From: Conchocele bisecta
Taxonomy: Eukaryota > Mollusca > Bivalvia > Lucinida > Thyasiridae
Reading direction: 5' to 3'
Length of the DNA stretch: 64,000 bases
Assembly: GCA_029237695.1 (NCBI GenBank)
Contig: CM055265.1
Location: forward strand, 122,472,834-122,536,833
Shown here: in pieces, positions 1 to 10,859 of the stretch
Layout: the number at the start of each line of letters is the position of its first letter
How positions within the stretch are numbered: the first letter of the stretch is position 1
Position numbers and translations under genes: made by a program
Notes under the pieces: generated by a model
The model's input: the letters and a program-made list of their open reading frames with translations, nothing else
Database searches by the model: none
What the model was told of the DNA's origin: nothing

Positions 1-1720
1 TTTTCTATAAGTTTTGCGGGATCTTTATCACAAATATGAGTTACTGTTCCTGAGAAATTATCTCCTATACTAACGCTTGCCGGAACGTGCTCAGCTTCGT
101 ACTCTAAACTATTACGGTAGTTTCAACTTCTGGCTGGAGATACGCCTCAAAATCGTATACTATCTATATGGATAAAGAGTAGTGTCACAACCGATCTTTA
201 TATCTTTACCCGTTCTTTGGAATTCGCATTCCCACATAACTACTAGGTTGAATTCTTTGCTTTTTCTAATAACTTTATCTCTTCTCATAGTGGATGCGCG
301 TTCTTCTTTTCTATGCTTTGCATGAATCTCACACCCGTGCCAGTAACAGCCGTGATATTGATATACGGTATTGGTTTCTGGACAGTATCCATCTACCGGA
401 GCTCCTAAAATCCATCTTCACCTCCGTGTCCGCACTGTTCGTGGTGAATGTGAATTCCCTCCCGCTTTTCTTTTACAGAATACATCCAATCGATCGCCCC
501 ATAACTGTTAGAACCTTTTGGGTAAAACGCTTTCTCGAACGACGAACGCGGGCGCTCTAAATAATTACCATCACATATTACTTTTGTCTCACCTCTCATA
601 CATGTTGGTCCGTGTCTCTTCATATTACTCGCTTTCGTGAATTTCTGCTTGCAATTATCGCAGGCGTAAATTTTTAGATAGGTTTTTAAGGTTTTTTATC
701 AGAAATGCGTGATTATTAAACAGTCCTATTGTCATTGGTTTATTACCTATTGCCTTATATGGTGCGCTGGTACCTTTTTCAACCACCATACATTACATTC
801 AGTGGTTGATATACTTCTATACCGATTTTAAAAAACTCTTCAACCTTTTTCAGATCTGAAAAAGAAATTGGTGAAACCACATTACTACCGAAATATTGCT
901 TACTAAGTTCTTTCGCCTTTTCTGTACATCTGTCGGGTCTGATCTTTTTATCAAGGTGCATAGCTAGACACCTGAACAGACAAAGATCGTCATTATACTT
1001 ATCTAAAGAATACATACCTTTTCTATTCCTCAACCATTCTGGAAGTTCTCCTCCTGCTGCTTCTTTGGATTTGGATGTAGTCCCAAATCTATTCCCCTAC
1101 TACCCTGTATTAGCTTTACAAAAACCAACCTCTACCCATTCCTTACAAACTTCCACTTTGTATTTGGTCTGTCTATTTTATCGGACATTATTCGTGTTTG
1201 CTCCTTATCTGACAGCCATTTTTTAACGGTTTTCATTGATGATAGTGGTTCGCTACCACCGAGATTTTTGTGAAATATTATAGTTTTAGGTTTTCCATTT
1301 TTAATTTCCTCCATATGTTCTAGCTTGTAAGAATAGATATCTCAAATAAAAATTGGTTGTTAGATACGGAGCGAGTTTATCAGACATGCGTTCAGACTCG
1401 TTAATGTTAATGTTTTTACGAAAGGATAATGTAACTACCCGTCTTCCATTTTCTACCTTTCCCAATGTTTCATCGTGAGCCCCCAATATTTCTTCACCTC
1501 CTTTTTCCACTATCGCGCTAACGATAGATTTTTTCTTATTATTATTTTGGCGTCTAATTTGGGACAAATTATTTGTGCTGAAGGTTTGATTACACTAGCC
1601 CTTAACCCCGCAATACTTTCTTTTTGAATTCTGTTACCTACTTCCTCCGCTTTGGATATATCTTTAAAGGCTCCTCGTTTGTGGGCGCGGGTAAACCACC
1701 GCTTCATAAACGCCCTCATT
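1..1720 (-). pseudogene. Polinton/Maverick-type DNA polymerase B, N-terminal half, AT-rich lineage (copy 1, cut by window edge)
   Basis: Seen: on the minus strand, broken open frames run from about 1719 down to 1. Bases 1-320 are a close copy (a few substitutions and indels) of 22201-22520, which encodes the exonuclease I part of the polymerase described at 20042. Upstream of that shared part, copy 1 continues with a frame at 1033-779 holding the motif LCLFRCLAMHL, and frames at 1567-1132. Both belong to the long N-terminal extension before the exonuclease domain. Known: protein-primed family B polymerases of Polintons and adintoviruses carry such extensions, with a conserved Cys-rich CLFRCLA segment. 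Inferred: this is the 5' part of the same polymerase gene whose 3' part survives at 20042-22520; the two copies are separate insertions. Frames change at least four times, so it is dead. The palm domain would lie left of the window. Confidence 0.7.
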
Positions 1721-1934
1721 CTTTGTGGAGTTTATAAGATTTGTCAACCCCCTAACTCTCAACCGTTTACTATAAGTAATCCCTAGAGATTCGGCTTCTC
1801 TTCTCAAACTTTCGATTTCTGGCGTTATCATATTTTCTGTAATATAACCTATGAAATTTATCTGTTCAATTGGTCTTTGAAAACATTATGTTTTTTTCAC
1901 TTCTAATTGAATATAAACACATCATACATATATA
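1721..1934. promoter_or_regulatory. Divergent AT-rich intergenic region with TATA-like sequence
   Basis: This stretch separates the minus-strand polymerase remnant from the plus-strand zinc-finger ORF. It contains the motif gaaaacattatgttttttt (1879-1897) and, immediately before the zinc-finger ATG, catacatatataatgg, so a TATATAA-like box overlaps the start. The aaaacattatg motif recurs just after the zinc-finger stop (2270-2280), again followed by a T-run and cac. That placement before two successive units suggests a repeated promoter element of the Polinton/virus. This is inferred from position only. Confidence 0.35.
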
Positions 1935-2255
1935 ATGGAGTGTGAGACTTGTTGTAAGACGTTTACGCGTAAAGAATATCTACGAAGGCATCTAGCGAGA
2001 CGTAGAAAAATTCCTTGTGTCCCCCCGCAATTTCAATGCCCCAGATGTCCTTGTAAATTTGTTAGTGCCCAAACTCTTTGTAGACATAAGCAACTACACT
2101 GTCAGGTGGCTACAGGTGAACGTGGTAGACTAGAGCTGGTAGAATTAGTTGCTGATCTGCGAAATAAATTAGCTATATTGGAGGAGAAAAATGGGGTGTT
2201 GGAATATAAACAAAATATCACTCGTGGGCACATTGAAATAATTATTTTATCATAA
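1935..2255 (+). CDS. Small C2H2 zinc-finger protein with coiled-coil tail, probably Polinton/virus-derived
   Basis: An intact 106-residue ORF. Finger 1 (residues about 3-27) begins CETCCKTFTRKEYLRRH, with a Cys rather than His as the likely last ligand (C2HC-like). Finger 2 (about 34-56) has CPRC and CRHKQLH, a normal C2H2 pattern. Residues about 64-95 (LVELVADLRNKLAILEEK) form a Leu-rich heptad-like helix, so dimerisation is likely. Known: short zinc-finger plus coiled-coil proteins are common in large eukaryotic DNA viruses and Polinton-like elements. Its position next to, and divergent from, polymerase sequence supports that origin. It starts at the first ATG, directly behind a TATA-like box. 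It could instead be a chance survivor or a host-recruited regulator. The ORF is undamaged although its neighbour is wrecked. The function is presumed to be DNA binding; no closer family is recognised. Confidence 0.6.
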   Translation: MECETCCKTFTRKEYLRRHLARRRKIPCVPPQFQCPRCPCKFVSAQTLCRHKQLHCQVATGERGRLELVELVADLRNKLAILEEKNGVLEYKQNITRGHIEIIILS

Positions 2256-2363
2256 ATTTACTGTCGGGGAAAACATTATGTTTTTTTTTCACGACCAATT
2301 TTTCGTGGTTGGTGGGGGTCTATTTCCTCGTTAACCAATTTATGGTTTTTCGGGGGTGGTGGG

Positions 2364-2427
2364 GTAGTATATAGGGATATAAATGATGCCACCGCAGGTG
2401 GTATCATTTTGACTCCCTATATACTAC
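2364..2427. repeat. 64 bp two-part hairpin
   Basis: The outer arms gtagtatataggga (2364-2377) and tccctatatactac (2414-2427) are exact reverse complements. The inner arms aaatgatgccacc (2381-2393) and ggtggtatcattt (2397-2409) pair with one G-T type mismatch around a three-base loop. It lies about 110 bp downstream of the zinc-finger stop, so it may be an RNA 3' hairpin of that unit or a small foldback element. Confidence 0.7.
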
Positions 2428-2464
2428 TCAAGTAGCTATATATTTATGTTATTCCACACACAAT

Positions 2465-3086
2465 TACTGCACGTCTGTGTCAATATTTGGCGGCCATCTT
2501 GTATTTATATGAATGTATCAGTGGTTAATTGTTTTTATAAGTTATCTAAACGTATTTATATGTATCTACACGCATAATGTAAGTACCAAACGCCATATAA
2601 TAATCAAGTCAAAATATATTTAATACAAAATGTTGATACCTGGCGGCCATCTTGAAAATCGCAGAATACACAACGATTTGAACCACCATAAAATCGAATC
2701 GTTTCATATATGTCCTAAGGAAGAAAACTCAACAATTTAAACAACGTTGTCTGATACCTCAAGCATGATATGCATGTACATGGCCATCTATAGATATAAA
2801 ATATGTTTTTGAACTCGTTTGACCGCTTTGCACTTAATGACCCCAAAAGTGACCTTGTCCCACCTAATTTGATTGTTGACACCGGATTCATATTCAGGAA
2901 GGTATTATGTATCAATCTAGCATAGTCGTTGCTTTTGCTCTCTTGGGTTGAACAGAAATCGTTTTTAAGCCACTTCTCTTCAAAGTGTCCCTCCACTATA
3001 ACTCGTGGTAACGAGATAGAGAAATAATTGTACAGGTCCCTTCTATACTGCCGTACGACTGATTCACCAAAAAAAGATACCAACAC
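2465..3086. repeat. Dispersed repeat with YY1-like motifs and a conserved coding-like segment
   Basis: Bases 2465-3015 align along their length with 28985-29537, with scattered substitutions and small indels. Both contain ggcggccatcttg-type motifs (here at 2489 and 2642) about 150 bp apart. The right half (2860-3015, minus strand) encodes a stretch, HFEEKWLKNDFCSTQESK, that is nearly the same in the second copy, so the repeat carries a piece of a protein-coding frame. The minus-strand frame here runs from 3086 to 2715. I do not recognise the protein. Confidence 0.7.
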
Positions 3087-3960
3087 TTTTTCTCAATATC
3101 AATATTCTTTGTTTCTCAACACAAGTTGTTACTGTTATCACCCATTTTAACTATCTCAGCGAGACAGTTCAAATGAGTGGCATTAATATACATTTGCAAT
3201 GCAATGAGAAATGAAAATAGAAACAAAATATCTGTACGTATCTGTGAATGAGTATTCGGCATGAAATGTGTTAAAAGTGGGGATCTATAACCCATGAGCC
3301 ACCGGCTAAAAAGGACCTTAAAACAATTGTGACCACTGTAGAACCTGATATATGACATGCTATTTACTATTTATTCCACCCCAAGATATCGCATAAAGAC
3401 AATTTATAACATATCTACTAAAGATTATAAATGACTGCTTTATATGATATCTATATTATTTTTGTAAACAAGATATCTACTAATAATTGGTTACAAGATG
3501 TTTTATTACCGTATCTGTATAAGCTACATGTATCATATAATTATACTTTATGATGTAGCTACTAACGTTTCGTAGATATAGTACACAGTTTATAAGATAT
3601 ATTTATTATATATGTATGTACAATTTAAAAGATACCTAGTATACTATATAAATATCTTATGAAGTTTATAACATGTCTTATATAACTATATCATGATACA
3701 TCTTTTAACTAAGAAAATATCTACTAAAGTTTAGTGCTTATCTTAAATTTATTATCTTATGTAATGTAATTTATTTAAGATATCTTATTTATTTTAGTTG
3801 ATATTCTTATACAAGACATATAATACAGTTTAGCTTGTTTTGTGAATAACTATGAAAACGGTTTGCCATATTACATCTCTTGCAAGTTAATCAATTTAAT
3901 ATTTGTTACTGTTGTCCAAATATTGTTTTTAATAATTCTTCGTCACATTGCCCCTATTTT
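3087..3960. other. AT-rich non-coding stretch with degenerate aagatatct repeats
   Basis: From about 3400 to 3840 the sequence is over 70% A+T and keeps returning to variants of aagatatctactaa and its complement (for example 3470, 3597, 3630, 3716, 3777). This looks like an old, degenerate short-unit satellite. No gene is seen. Confidence 0.5.
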
Positions 3961-3963
3961 TTT

Positions 3964-4830
3964 TCGGACAGACTGCAACCACTGCTGGGAGTACTATTTT
4001 TAGCTCGACTATTCGAAGAATAGTTAGAGCTTATGTTGTCACCCCAGCGTCGGCGTCACCGTCACTACACCCACCATACTTGGAAAACTTCATCTCCTAG
4101 TGATGTACATCAATAACCCCTGATCTATATTTGACCTTGACCTACATTTCCTCTTGAATTACTTAGTTAATTCCCCTTGGTTAAGGTTTTTAGTCAACCT
4201 TGGTTAAGGTTTTTAGTCAAGCTTGTACATGCAATACTATTGTGCATACATACACCATACTTGGACAACCTTTTCTCATAGGGATGTACATCAATAACCC
4301 CTGATCTATATTTGACCTTGACCTACATTTCCTCTTGAATTACTAAGTTAATCCCCCTTGGTTAAGGTTTTTAGTCAAGCTTGTATATGGAATACTACTA
4401 CACCATATTTGCACAACTTCATCTCCTAGTGATGTACATCAATAACCCCTGATCTATATTTGACTTTGACCTAAATTTCGTCTTGAATTACTTAGTTAAT
4501 TCCCCTTGGTTAAGGTTTTTAGTCAACCTTGGTTACGGTTTTTAGTCAAGCTTGTACATGCAATAATATTGTGCATACAGACACCATACTTGGACAACCT
4601 TTTCTCATAGGGATGTACATCAATAACCCCTGATCTATATTTGACCTTGACCTACATTTAACCTTGAATTACTTACTTAATTTCCCTTGGTTAAGGTTTT
4701 TAGTCAACCTTGGTTAAGATTTTTATGCAGGCCGCAACCACCTTGTTTGTCAAGCTATGTGTACATCGACAACCCTCATAGTCGAGCTATGCTGTTCTCC
4801 TACAGCTCTTGTTATCACTGCACATGCACA
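3964..4830 (+). mobile_element. Pearl/HINE-like element A with four tandem monomers
   Basis: The left end carries a hairpin, agctcgactattc / gaatagttagagct (4002-4031), followed by a degenerate (ggcgtc)n tract (4046-4066). Four tandem copies follow, each starting caccatactt: 4072, 4253, 4401 and 4582, with periods of 181, 148 and 181 bp. Each monomer contains gatgtacatcaataacccc and the doubled phrase ccttggttaaggtttttag. The right flank (4740-4840) is unique and includes a second gtcgagct motif. This is the bivalve pearl or Helentron-associated (HINE) architecture. There is no coding capacity. Confidence 0.65.
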
Positions 4831-5690
4831 CATCTTCATGGAAACCCGTTTACCAGTTTTGTTTCAATGCGCATGCAAAGTTTTTAAAGGAAATGCTACG
4901 TCATGAAAAAATGGCATTTTTAATTGGATAAGAAAAACAGAAACCCATTTTCAAACGGTAAAACAGGGACTTGATTGGCTAGTAACTATACAGCAAACGT
5001 GTGTGGAGCACGTTCACTTCACCTTCCTATGAGGAACACAAACGCTACGAGTAGGGGGGGGGGGGGGGTGGGGGAAGGGGGTGGGGTGGGGAGAATATCC
5101 CTCCCCTGTGAGTAGTGGTAAATACATTGGGGAGGGCATATATTCTGCAACACCATCATGCACTCAGATTTTTTTCTGTGACATCAAATGTGCTAAATAC
5201 GTATCAATTTCAAGATCAGTAGCACACAAATACAGAAATGTACCAGCGTAGTTATAAACCAGTGGCTTGCAAACACTTTGATGCCAGTTTTAATTTTAAC
5301 TTTTTCATGGAAACAACAATCACTTGGATGTATACACATATAAATTGCAGATTAATAACTGTATAGCTAACACAGTGTGTGTGAAATGTAGTTGGGTTCA
5401 ACATATGCATCAGACGAAACTCCACCAGCAAACATTTAGAAATGAATGAGTGTTAATACCGTTAATCATGTTAATGTTAGAAACTTAGAATATCACAGAC
5501 AAGTGACTATGTACTGGAAGATTCATTTTAAATAAAAATGCCTGTGGATATTAATTTTTAACAACAACTTCATGTTGTTTTCTCAATTGTGGCACTTCCC
5601 CTTCTATTACACCCTTGTTCTATTCTTCCATTCTCTGTGTGTATCTATACATGTGATGTTAAGTTTCATGAAAACTACTACAGACATACG
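4831..5690. other. Non-coding; contains a G-rich tract at 5054-5097
   Basis: At 5054-5097 there is an almost pure G run broken by T and A (tracts of 4-14 G), a strong G-quadruplex candidate on the plus strand. I see no gene or recognisable repeat in the rest. Confidence 0.5.
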
Positions 5691-5815
5691 TACGATGTAC
5701 ATGTACTTGTACAGGTAATATATCAGATTTAGTACTAAACCCATTGACCCGGCCTTAAATGACCGTAGCTGTTGATAGACCGTTAAACCCCAACAAACAA
5801 GCAAACAAACAAACT
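5690..5815 (+). mobile_element. SINE 3'-end fragment
   Basis: The phrase atttagtactaaacccattg followed by acccggccttaaatgacc (5727-5766) recurs at 47963-48000. Here it is followed by ttgatagaccgttaaacccc and a (caaa)n tail, which is the usual 3' tail of a mollusc tRNA-derived SINE. It lies tail-to-tail with the next SINE. Confidence 0.55.
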
Positions 5816-5867
5816 ACCGACGACATCATTAATCAGTGGGATTTCCTTCCATCACGATATATCGTAT

Positions 5868-6245
5868 AAAGTATTTGGAGAATTTTAACGACCTATCAAC
5901 AGCTAAGGTCATATAAGGCCGGGCAAACGGGTTCAATCCCGTTTGAACCTGGGAAGTCCCAGAATCAGAACTGAATATTTACATCGGAAAAATATATTCA
6001 GCCCTGAAATTAGAATAATCTGACCTGATGCCAGGTCCATACGACCACACCAAAGTCACTTGGCCCCTTCCCCTAAATTAATTATGATTACGAATAATAA
6101 ACTAGATTCAACTGTCACATACAAAATGCCAAAGACGTATGTGAGGGCCAAACCAGGTCTCCCTTGGTATTCCGGTGAAGGATGAACCCTGATCGTGAAA
6201 TGACATGCTCCGACATACCATCCACTACATTTGGAGAAGTGGTCC
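5868..6245 (-). mobile_element. SINE, minus orientation
   Basis: Read on the minus strand, this matches the copies at 47615-48000 and 55400-55860. Shared parts are a 5' region encoding gggagacctggtttggccct, the central tctggtgtggtcgtatgg, the phrase gctgaatatatttttccgat, and a 3' end gcccggccttatatgaccttagctg. About 375 bp is present. It shares its tail with the plus-strand SINE at 5690. Confidence 0.6.
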
Positions 6246-6699
6246 CATTGCATTTTTCTTTATTAGCACATTCAGTTCAAATGAAAGTAATATTTGTAGA
6301 AAAATGTTTGAGAACCATTCTCAACTGATGCGAGACTGTGATTGGAAAAATGTGTAATTTGTGGCCTGAGCTTGAGGCTGATGAAAAACTAAGCAAGTAA
6401 TTGGCAACAAGTGCAGAGCCTGATCAGACAGGATTTGCGGCCTTACATAGATATACACTGGTTTGAAAGACCAAATGTTCCATTTCTCAAATCACAGTCA
6501 CCTACATGTTATGATGCATCTACATGTCACCATGATCTCTCTTAAGAACTAGCATAATGCTCATAAAACCATCACTGGTTAGTGGTTACAACTAATTCTA
6601 TGTTGATAGCTGAAATTTGATTACCAGTAAACTGAGAACACACCATGCATAGTTTAATTTTTATTCATATATGCTAGGGTTATGTATGTCAATAGTTAG
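6246..6699. other. Non-coding; no gene seen
   Basis: Contains one copy of the short dispersed motif gcagagcctgatcagacagg (6413-6432), which is discussed in the findings. Otherwise there is nothing recognisable. Confidence 0.4.
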
Positions 6700-8533
6700 G
6701 TCTCCCCCATGAATGAGGAGACATATTGTTTTTTATGTCTCCCCCATGAATGGGGAGACGTATTGTTTTTGGCTTGGTTGTCCGTCTGTCCGTCCGTCCG
6801 TCCGTCCGTCACACAATTTGTGTCGTGCATTAGAGTCGTGAAACTGTACAGGAATACTTGTCATCGTGTGAAGTTGCGCACCTGGGGTTTTAGATGCGGA
6901 TTCATCCAGTATTTAAGGAGTTATGGCCCTTGGCTTATTGAAAAGTGGGGATATTCAACTTTTGTCGCACGTATCATCAAAAGTATTTCAGTTATAGTTG
7001 CGAAACTTTACATGAATACTGGTCATCGTGTGAAGTTGCGCACCTGGTGTTTTAGATGCGGATTCATACAGTATTCACTGAGTTATGGCCCTTGACTTAG
7101 TGAAAACTGGGGATTTTCAAATTGTGTCGCACGTATCTCCAAAAGTATTTCAGTTAGAGTCGCGTAACTTTACAGGAATACTGGTCATCGTGTGAAGTTG
7201 CACACCTGGTGTTTTAGATGCGGATTCATCCAGTATTCATGGAGTTATGGCCCTTGACTTAGTGAAAAGTGGGGATATTCAACTTGTGTCACGCGTATCT
7301 TCAAAAGTATTTCAGTTAGAGTTGCGAAACTTTACAGGAATACTGGTCATCATGTGAAGTTGCGCACCTGGTGTTTTACATGCGGATTCATCCAGTATTC
7401 ACGGAGTTATGGCCCTTGACTTAGTGAAAAGTGGGGATATTCAACTTGTGTCGGGCTTATCTTCAAAAGTATTTCAGTTAAGAGTCGCGAAACTTTACAG
7501 GAATACTGGTCATCGTGTGAAGTTGCGCACCAGGTGTTTTACATGCGGATTCATCCAGTATTCACGGAGTTATGGCCCTTGACTTATTGGAAAGTGGGGA
7601 TATTCAACTTGTGTCTCGCGTATCTTCAAAAGTATTTCAGTTAGAGTCGCGGAACTTTACAGGAATACTGGTCATCATGTGAAATTGCTCACCAGGTGTT
7701 TTACATACGGATTCATCCACTATTCACGGAGTTATGGCTCTTGACTTAGTGAAAAGTGGGGATTTTCAACTTGTGTCGTGCGTATCTCCAAAAGTATTTC
7801 AGTTAGTCGCGAAACTTTACAGGAATACTGGTCATCGTGTGAAGTGGCGCACCTGGTGTTTTAGATGCGGATTCATCCAGTATTCACGGAGTTATGGCAC
7901 TTGACTAGCGTGACATTTACACATTGTGTTGTAGTTAGAAAATAATAGGCGCGATCAGCTGTTTTTATGTATACAATGTATATGTTATCATTTACACACC
8001 TGTGCATACAGTGTGTTTATATATGTAAATGTCAAATTACGTTACTTTACGTTTTTGAGGTAGAGTTTTCGTTTTATTTCCATTTACTTTACATGGGGCT
8101 CCAATAAGGGCACATTTAATGGTTATGAAAAATTGCCATATTTCCTGTAAATGAGATCTAAAGTTGGTGAAAATGTCAGACCAAATGAATGTAATACCGC
8201 ATTTGCTCTGAAAATTTCACCAACTTTTGTTAGCCTTGTGAAAAGCTGTGGCCATTTATAGAAATCATTGTTAGGCAAAAATCTCATATACGATAATGTT
8301 AATTATATTAGGTGTCCGCTCAATTATTCATATACTTTCGACTTGTTATGCCTGGCGTTTCAATTTTCATCACTTTTTATTTTAATATAAAGTATACAGC
8401 TAACTGATGCAGTAAATACAAGGTAGCTACATATATGTTGTTGCTCCTTAATTTCTACTTTTCCAAGTCCTGATAACATGCAGTGGTGGTATTGGGGGAG
8501 ACATATGTTTTTGTCTGAAAAACAATCCTCTAG
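6700..8533 (+). mobile_element. Pearl/HINE-like element B: hairpin, (gtcc)n, seven 162 bp monomers
   Basis: The left end has gtctcccc-atgaat-ggggagac (6738-6760), a perfect hairpin, preceded by a partial duplicate (6700-6735). A (ccgt)n microsatellite follows (6779-6810). Seven tandem monomers come next; cgaaactttacaggaatact recurs at about 6838, 7001, 7163, 7325, 7488, 7650 and 7810, a very regular 162 bp period. A single-copy right region (7915-8490) ends with gggggagacatatgtttttg and tcctctagt, the ctagt terminus being Helitron/Helentron-like. The 128-codon frame over the array (6709-7095) reads the satellite and is not a gene. Confidence 0.75.
8110..8290. repeat. Imperfect hairpin sharing a loop with the foldback at 52038
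   Basis: Located in the right part of element B. The arms around gtaaatgagatctaaagttg and ccaacttttgttagcc are roughly complementary. The centre, gtaataccgcatttgctctg, closely resembles the centre of the 52038-52200 foldback (ataattccgcatgcactctg). Confidence 0.45.
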
Positions 8534-8689
8534 TTTTATGCTGCATTAGCTTTAGTCTTTCTATGACGCTGTTGCTGCCGTTGTCGATGTCGTATCTGCA
8601 AAAATAAATGTGCAGTTTAATAAATATCTAATCATATATACATGTACATGCATATTTCTTTATTTTTATCATCTACCATATTTGGTCTT

Positions 8690-8965
8690 CAAGGGGCATA
8701 TCAGGATTTTTTGAAAGTAAATACTATAAAAAAAATAGGAACGTGTTTTCATTATGGCTCTGTGTAAAGGGGTTTAAGTTAAGATATATGACAATACTAG
8801 GACCGCTGGGTTGTTTCTATCTTTCACCCATATAGGTAACATATAGGTTCGTAAATATCGGATTTCCTTTATTGTTCCGTTCAACAAGATCATATATCTT
8901 CAATTAAACCACTTTACACAGGGCCATGATGAAAACACGTTACGATATACCCCTTTAAAATTGCC
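8690..8965. mobile_element. Foldback/palindromic MITE
   Basis: The inner arms aacgtgttttcattatggct (8740-8759, continuing to about 8791) and the complement of 8888-8941 (aacgtgttttcatcatggcc onward) pair over about 53 bp with few mismatches. The outer ends aaggggcatatc and gatatacccctt also pair. The spacer is about 95 bp. There is no coding capacity. Confidence 0.7.
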
Positions 8966-8984
8966 TATTGAAATGTCGCTCTTG

Positions 8985-9440
8985 ATACCCTGCGGGGGTA
9001 TACTGGAGTCGGGTTGTCCGCCCGTCTGTCACTAAACTTAACATCAGAGAAATATCTTATAACTGCTATTTCCTTCATCTAAAATGCTTAGGGAGAGGAT
9101 TTAAATAAGCTTGCTTTCAATCCAATCCCATCTGTATAGTACTGTATATAGTAACATTGGCATTGACAATGAACTTGTAAACAATATGCAAATAAAATAT
9201 GTTTAAACTAAAATGCTTAATATTTCACACATGCATTCCTGTAAGGCTCTACTACCATGCTGCGCCAAATCCACGACCGTCCAACCCCCGATGGTCCCAA
9301 GGTCAAAGTCAAATACTTGGTCTCTTTACAAACTTAACATCAGAGAAATAAGTTATAATTTCTGTTTCCTGCATTGAAAATTATTAATATTTCACTCGTG
9401 CATTCCACTAAGGTTGTACTATCATGCTGTGCTTTGACCG
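8985..9440 (+). mobile_element. Degenerate, shortened copy of pearl-like element F
   Basis: Starts gcgggggtatactggagtcg, then a short (gtcc)n-like tract. The monomer aacatcagagaaat occurs twice (9040 and 9341), with gcattcctgtaaggctctac near 9234. The same sequence makes up the 50088-51330 array, in the same order. An intervening block (9090-9215) has no counterpart there. Confidence 0.65.
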
Positions 9441-10357
9441 CCTCGCTACTTGTAATTTGCGCCATCCTTTTCACCGACCGAAATTGTATAGGGATGCCAA
9501 TTTTCAGCCGGATCCGACGACGTTTAAACTTTTTATCTCAATTAATAATACTGTAATTGCCGTCCAAAGTTTGGATTCTTTCGACGGCGTTTACGTGTCG
9601 TTAATTAAGATATACAATTTTCGTAAACGACATCGTGTTCAGCGACGCAAACCCTATCGGGATGCCAAATTTCATCCAAATTGGGGACGTTGATATTTTT
9701 GTCCAAATTTCCAAATTGCAATTTGTTATCCTGGTCACGGCACCAAATAGAAAGGCCAGTAATTATGCAATCTAAAGCTGTATAGTCTATGTGTACATTG
9801 CCTACACAGATCGCTAAACTCTGCTTGCATACCCGTCAATCAACCGTGTATTATGACAAAAACAGACACGTCTATATCATATACTGCGAACACGCGTTGC
9901 TCTTAACTGTTTACATTGTGGATACCAAATTCGAATTTAAATAATTTATATCTGCCAACTTATGTGTCCGATTCTTTTCCATAGAACCATATTTGCTGTG
10001 TTCGTTATAATTGAGATCAGGTGAACATTATTCTCGGAGCACAAACGCAATGCGTCTATATCTATTATATTTGAACCCTTCAAATGCGGGAAACAAACAT
10101 TGTCGTCTGCTGCTGTTGATGATTTCGTTTTCTATCTCAATAAAACATGGTTTGACCGCACTTTAAAATCTTCTCCGTTGGAAAGGATTCTAAAGTTCTG
10201 CCAAACAATGTTGATGATGTGAAAAAAATGGAAAACAGAACACAAACAGCAGACGACAAAATACAATTCAACAATGTAAGGATTAAATCGACAATGGTGA
10301 ATTGTTGTTAACTAGGCACTTTGTGGGAATGTCGATAATGATTGCTATCCAAGGATC
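9441..10357. repeat. Dispersed repeats; left copy of a duplicated block (10131-10325)
   Basis: The segment 10131-10325 (ctatctcaataaaacatggt ... gtgaattgttgttaactagg) recurs at about 11070-11245 in direct orientation, about 940 bp away. A second sequence (cgtaaacgacatcgtgttca and gggatgccaaatttcatcc, 9620-9690) recurs twice at 10917-11060. These nested direct repeats look like parts of one decayed element; no gene is seen. Long frames at 9374-9693 overlap this repeat and are not supported. Confidence 0.5.
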
Positions 10358-10722
10358 TGTATTGTTTTCACGGTAAGACGGCCGCCATCTTGTTGTTTTT
10401 TTTTAAACCAACAGAAGCGACGTCATTTACATTTGACCGGCTCGCTAATTGTAATTTACTAATCCGCGGAAGAACGGACTGGTTTCGTGATTTACCGTGT
10501 GTCCGGCCTTCGAGGACTTCTCTTGTGTTACAATTAGCGAGCCGCGCACAAGGTAAATCACGACATCAGTCCGTACTTCCGTTGGTTGGAAAAATGGTTT
10601 CCAGTGTTCACGCGGATATGTAAATTATAATTAGCGAGCCGGTCAAAGGTAAAGGACGTAACTTCCGTTGGTTGAAAAAAAACCCACAACAAGATGGCGA
10701 GTGTCCAACCATGAAAACAATA
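10358..10722. mobile_element. Nested foldback element
   Basis: The outer arms at 10358-10465 and 10622-10722 are inverted copies; both contain a YY1-like ccgccatcttgttg/caacaagatggcg site, accaacagaag, and gaccggctcgctaattgtaa. Inside them a second inverted pair occurs: ggactggtttcgtgatttac near 10478 and gtaaatcacgacatcagtcc near 10551. About 365 bp in all. The ORF across it is an accident of the arms. Confidence 0.7.
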
Positions 10723-10859
10723 TATAGATCAGAAGTCCAACTGGATCTCAGACGATTTCACTGACCTAGATTCGAACCCACTAATGCAGCGTTCGTAGAA
10801 TGTGTCGCTACCCACGAAGACTCGATGATATTAAGAAGTATAAAGCTGTAATACAAAAC

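Noticed and set aside
10342..10623. 93-codon plus-strand ORF
   Set aside because: It lies wholly within the nested foldback. No domain; composition is set by the arms.
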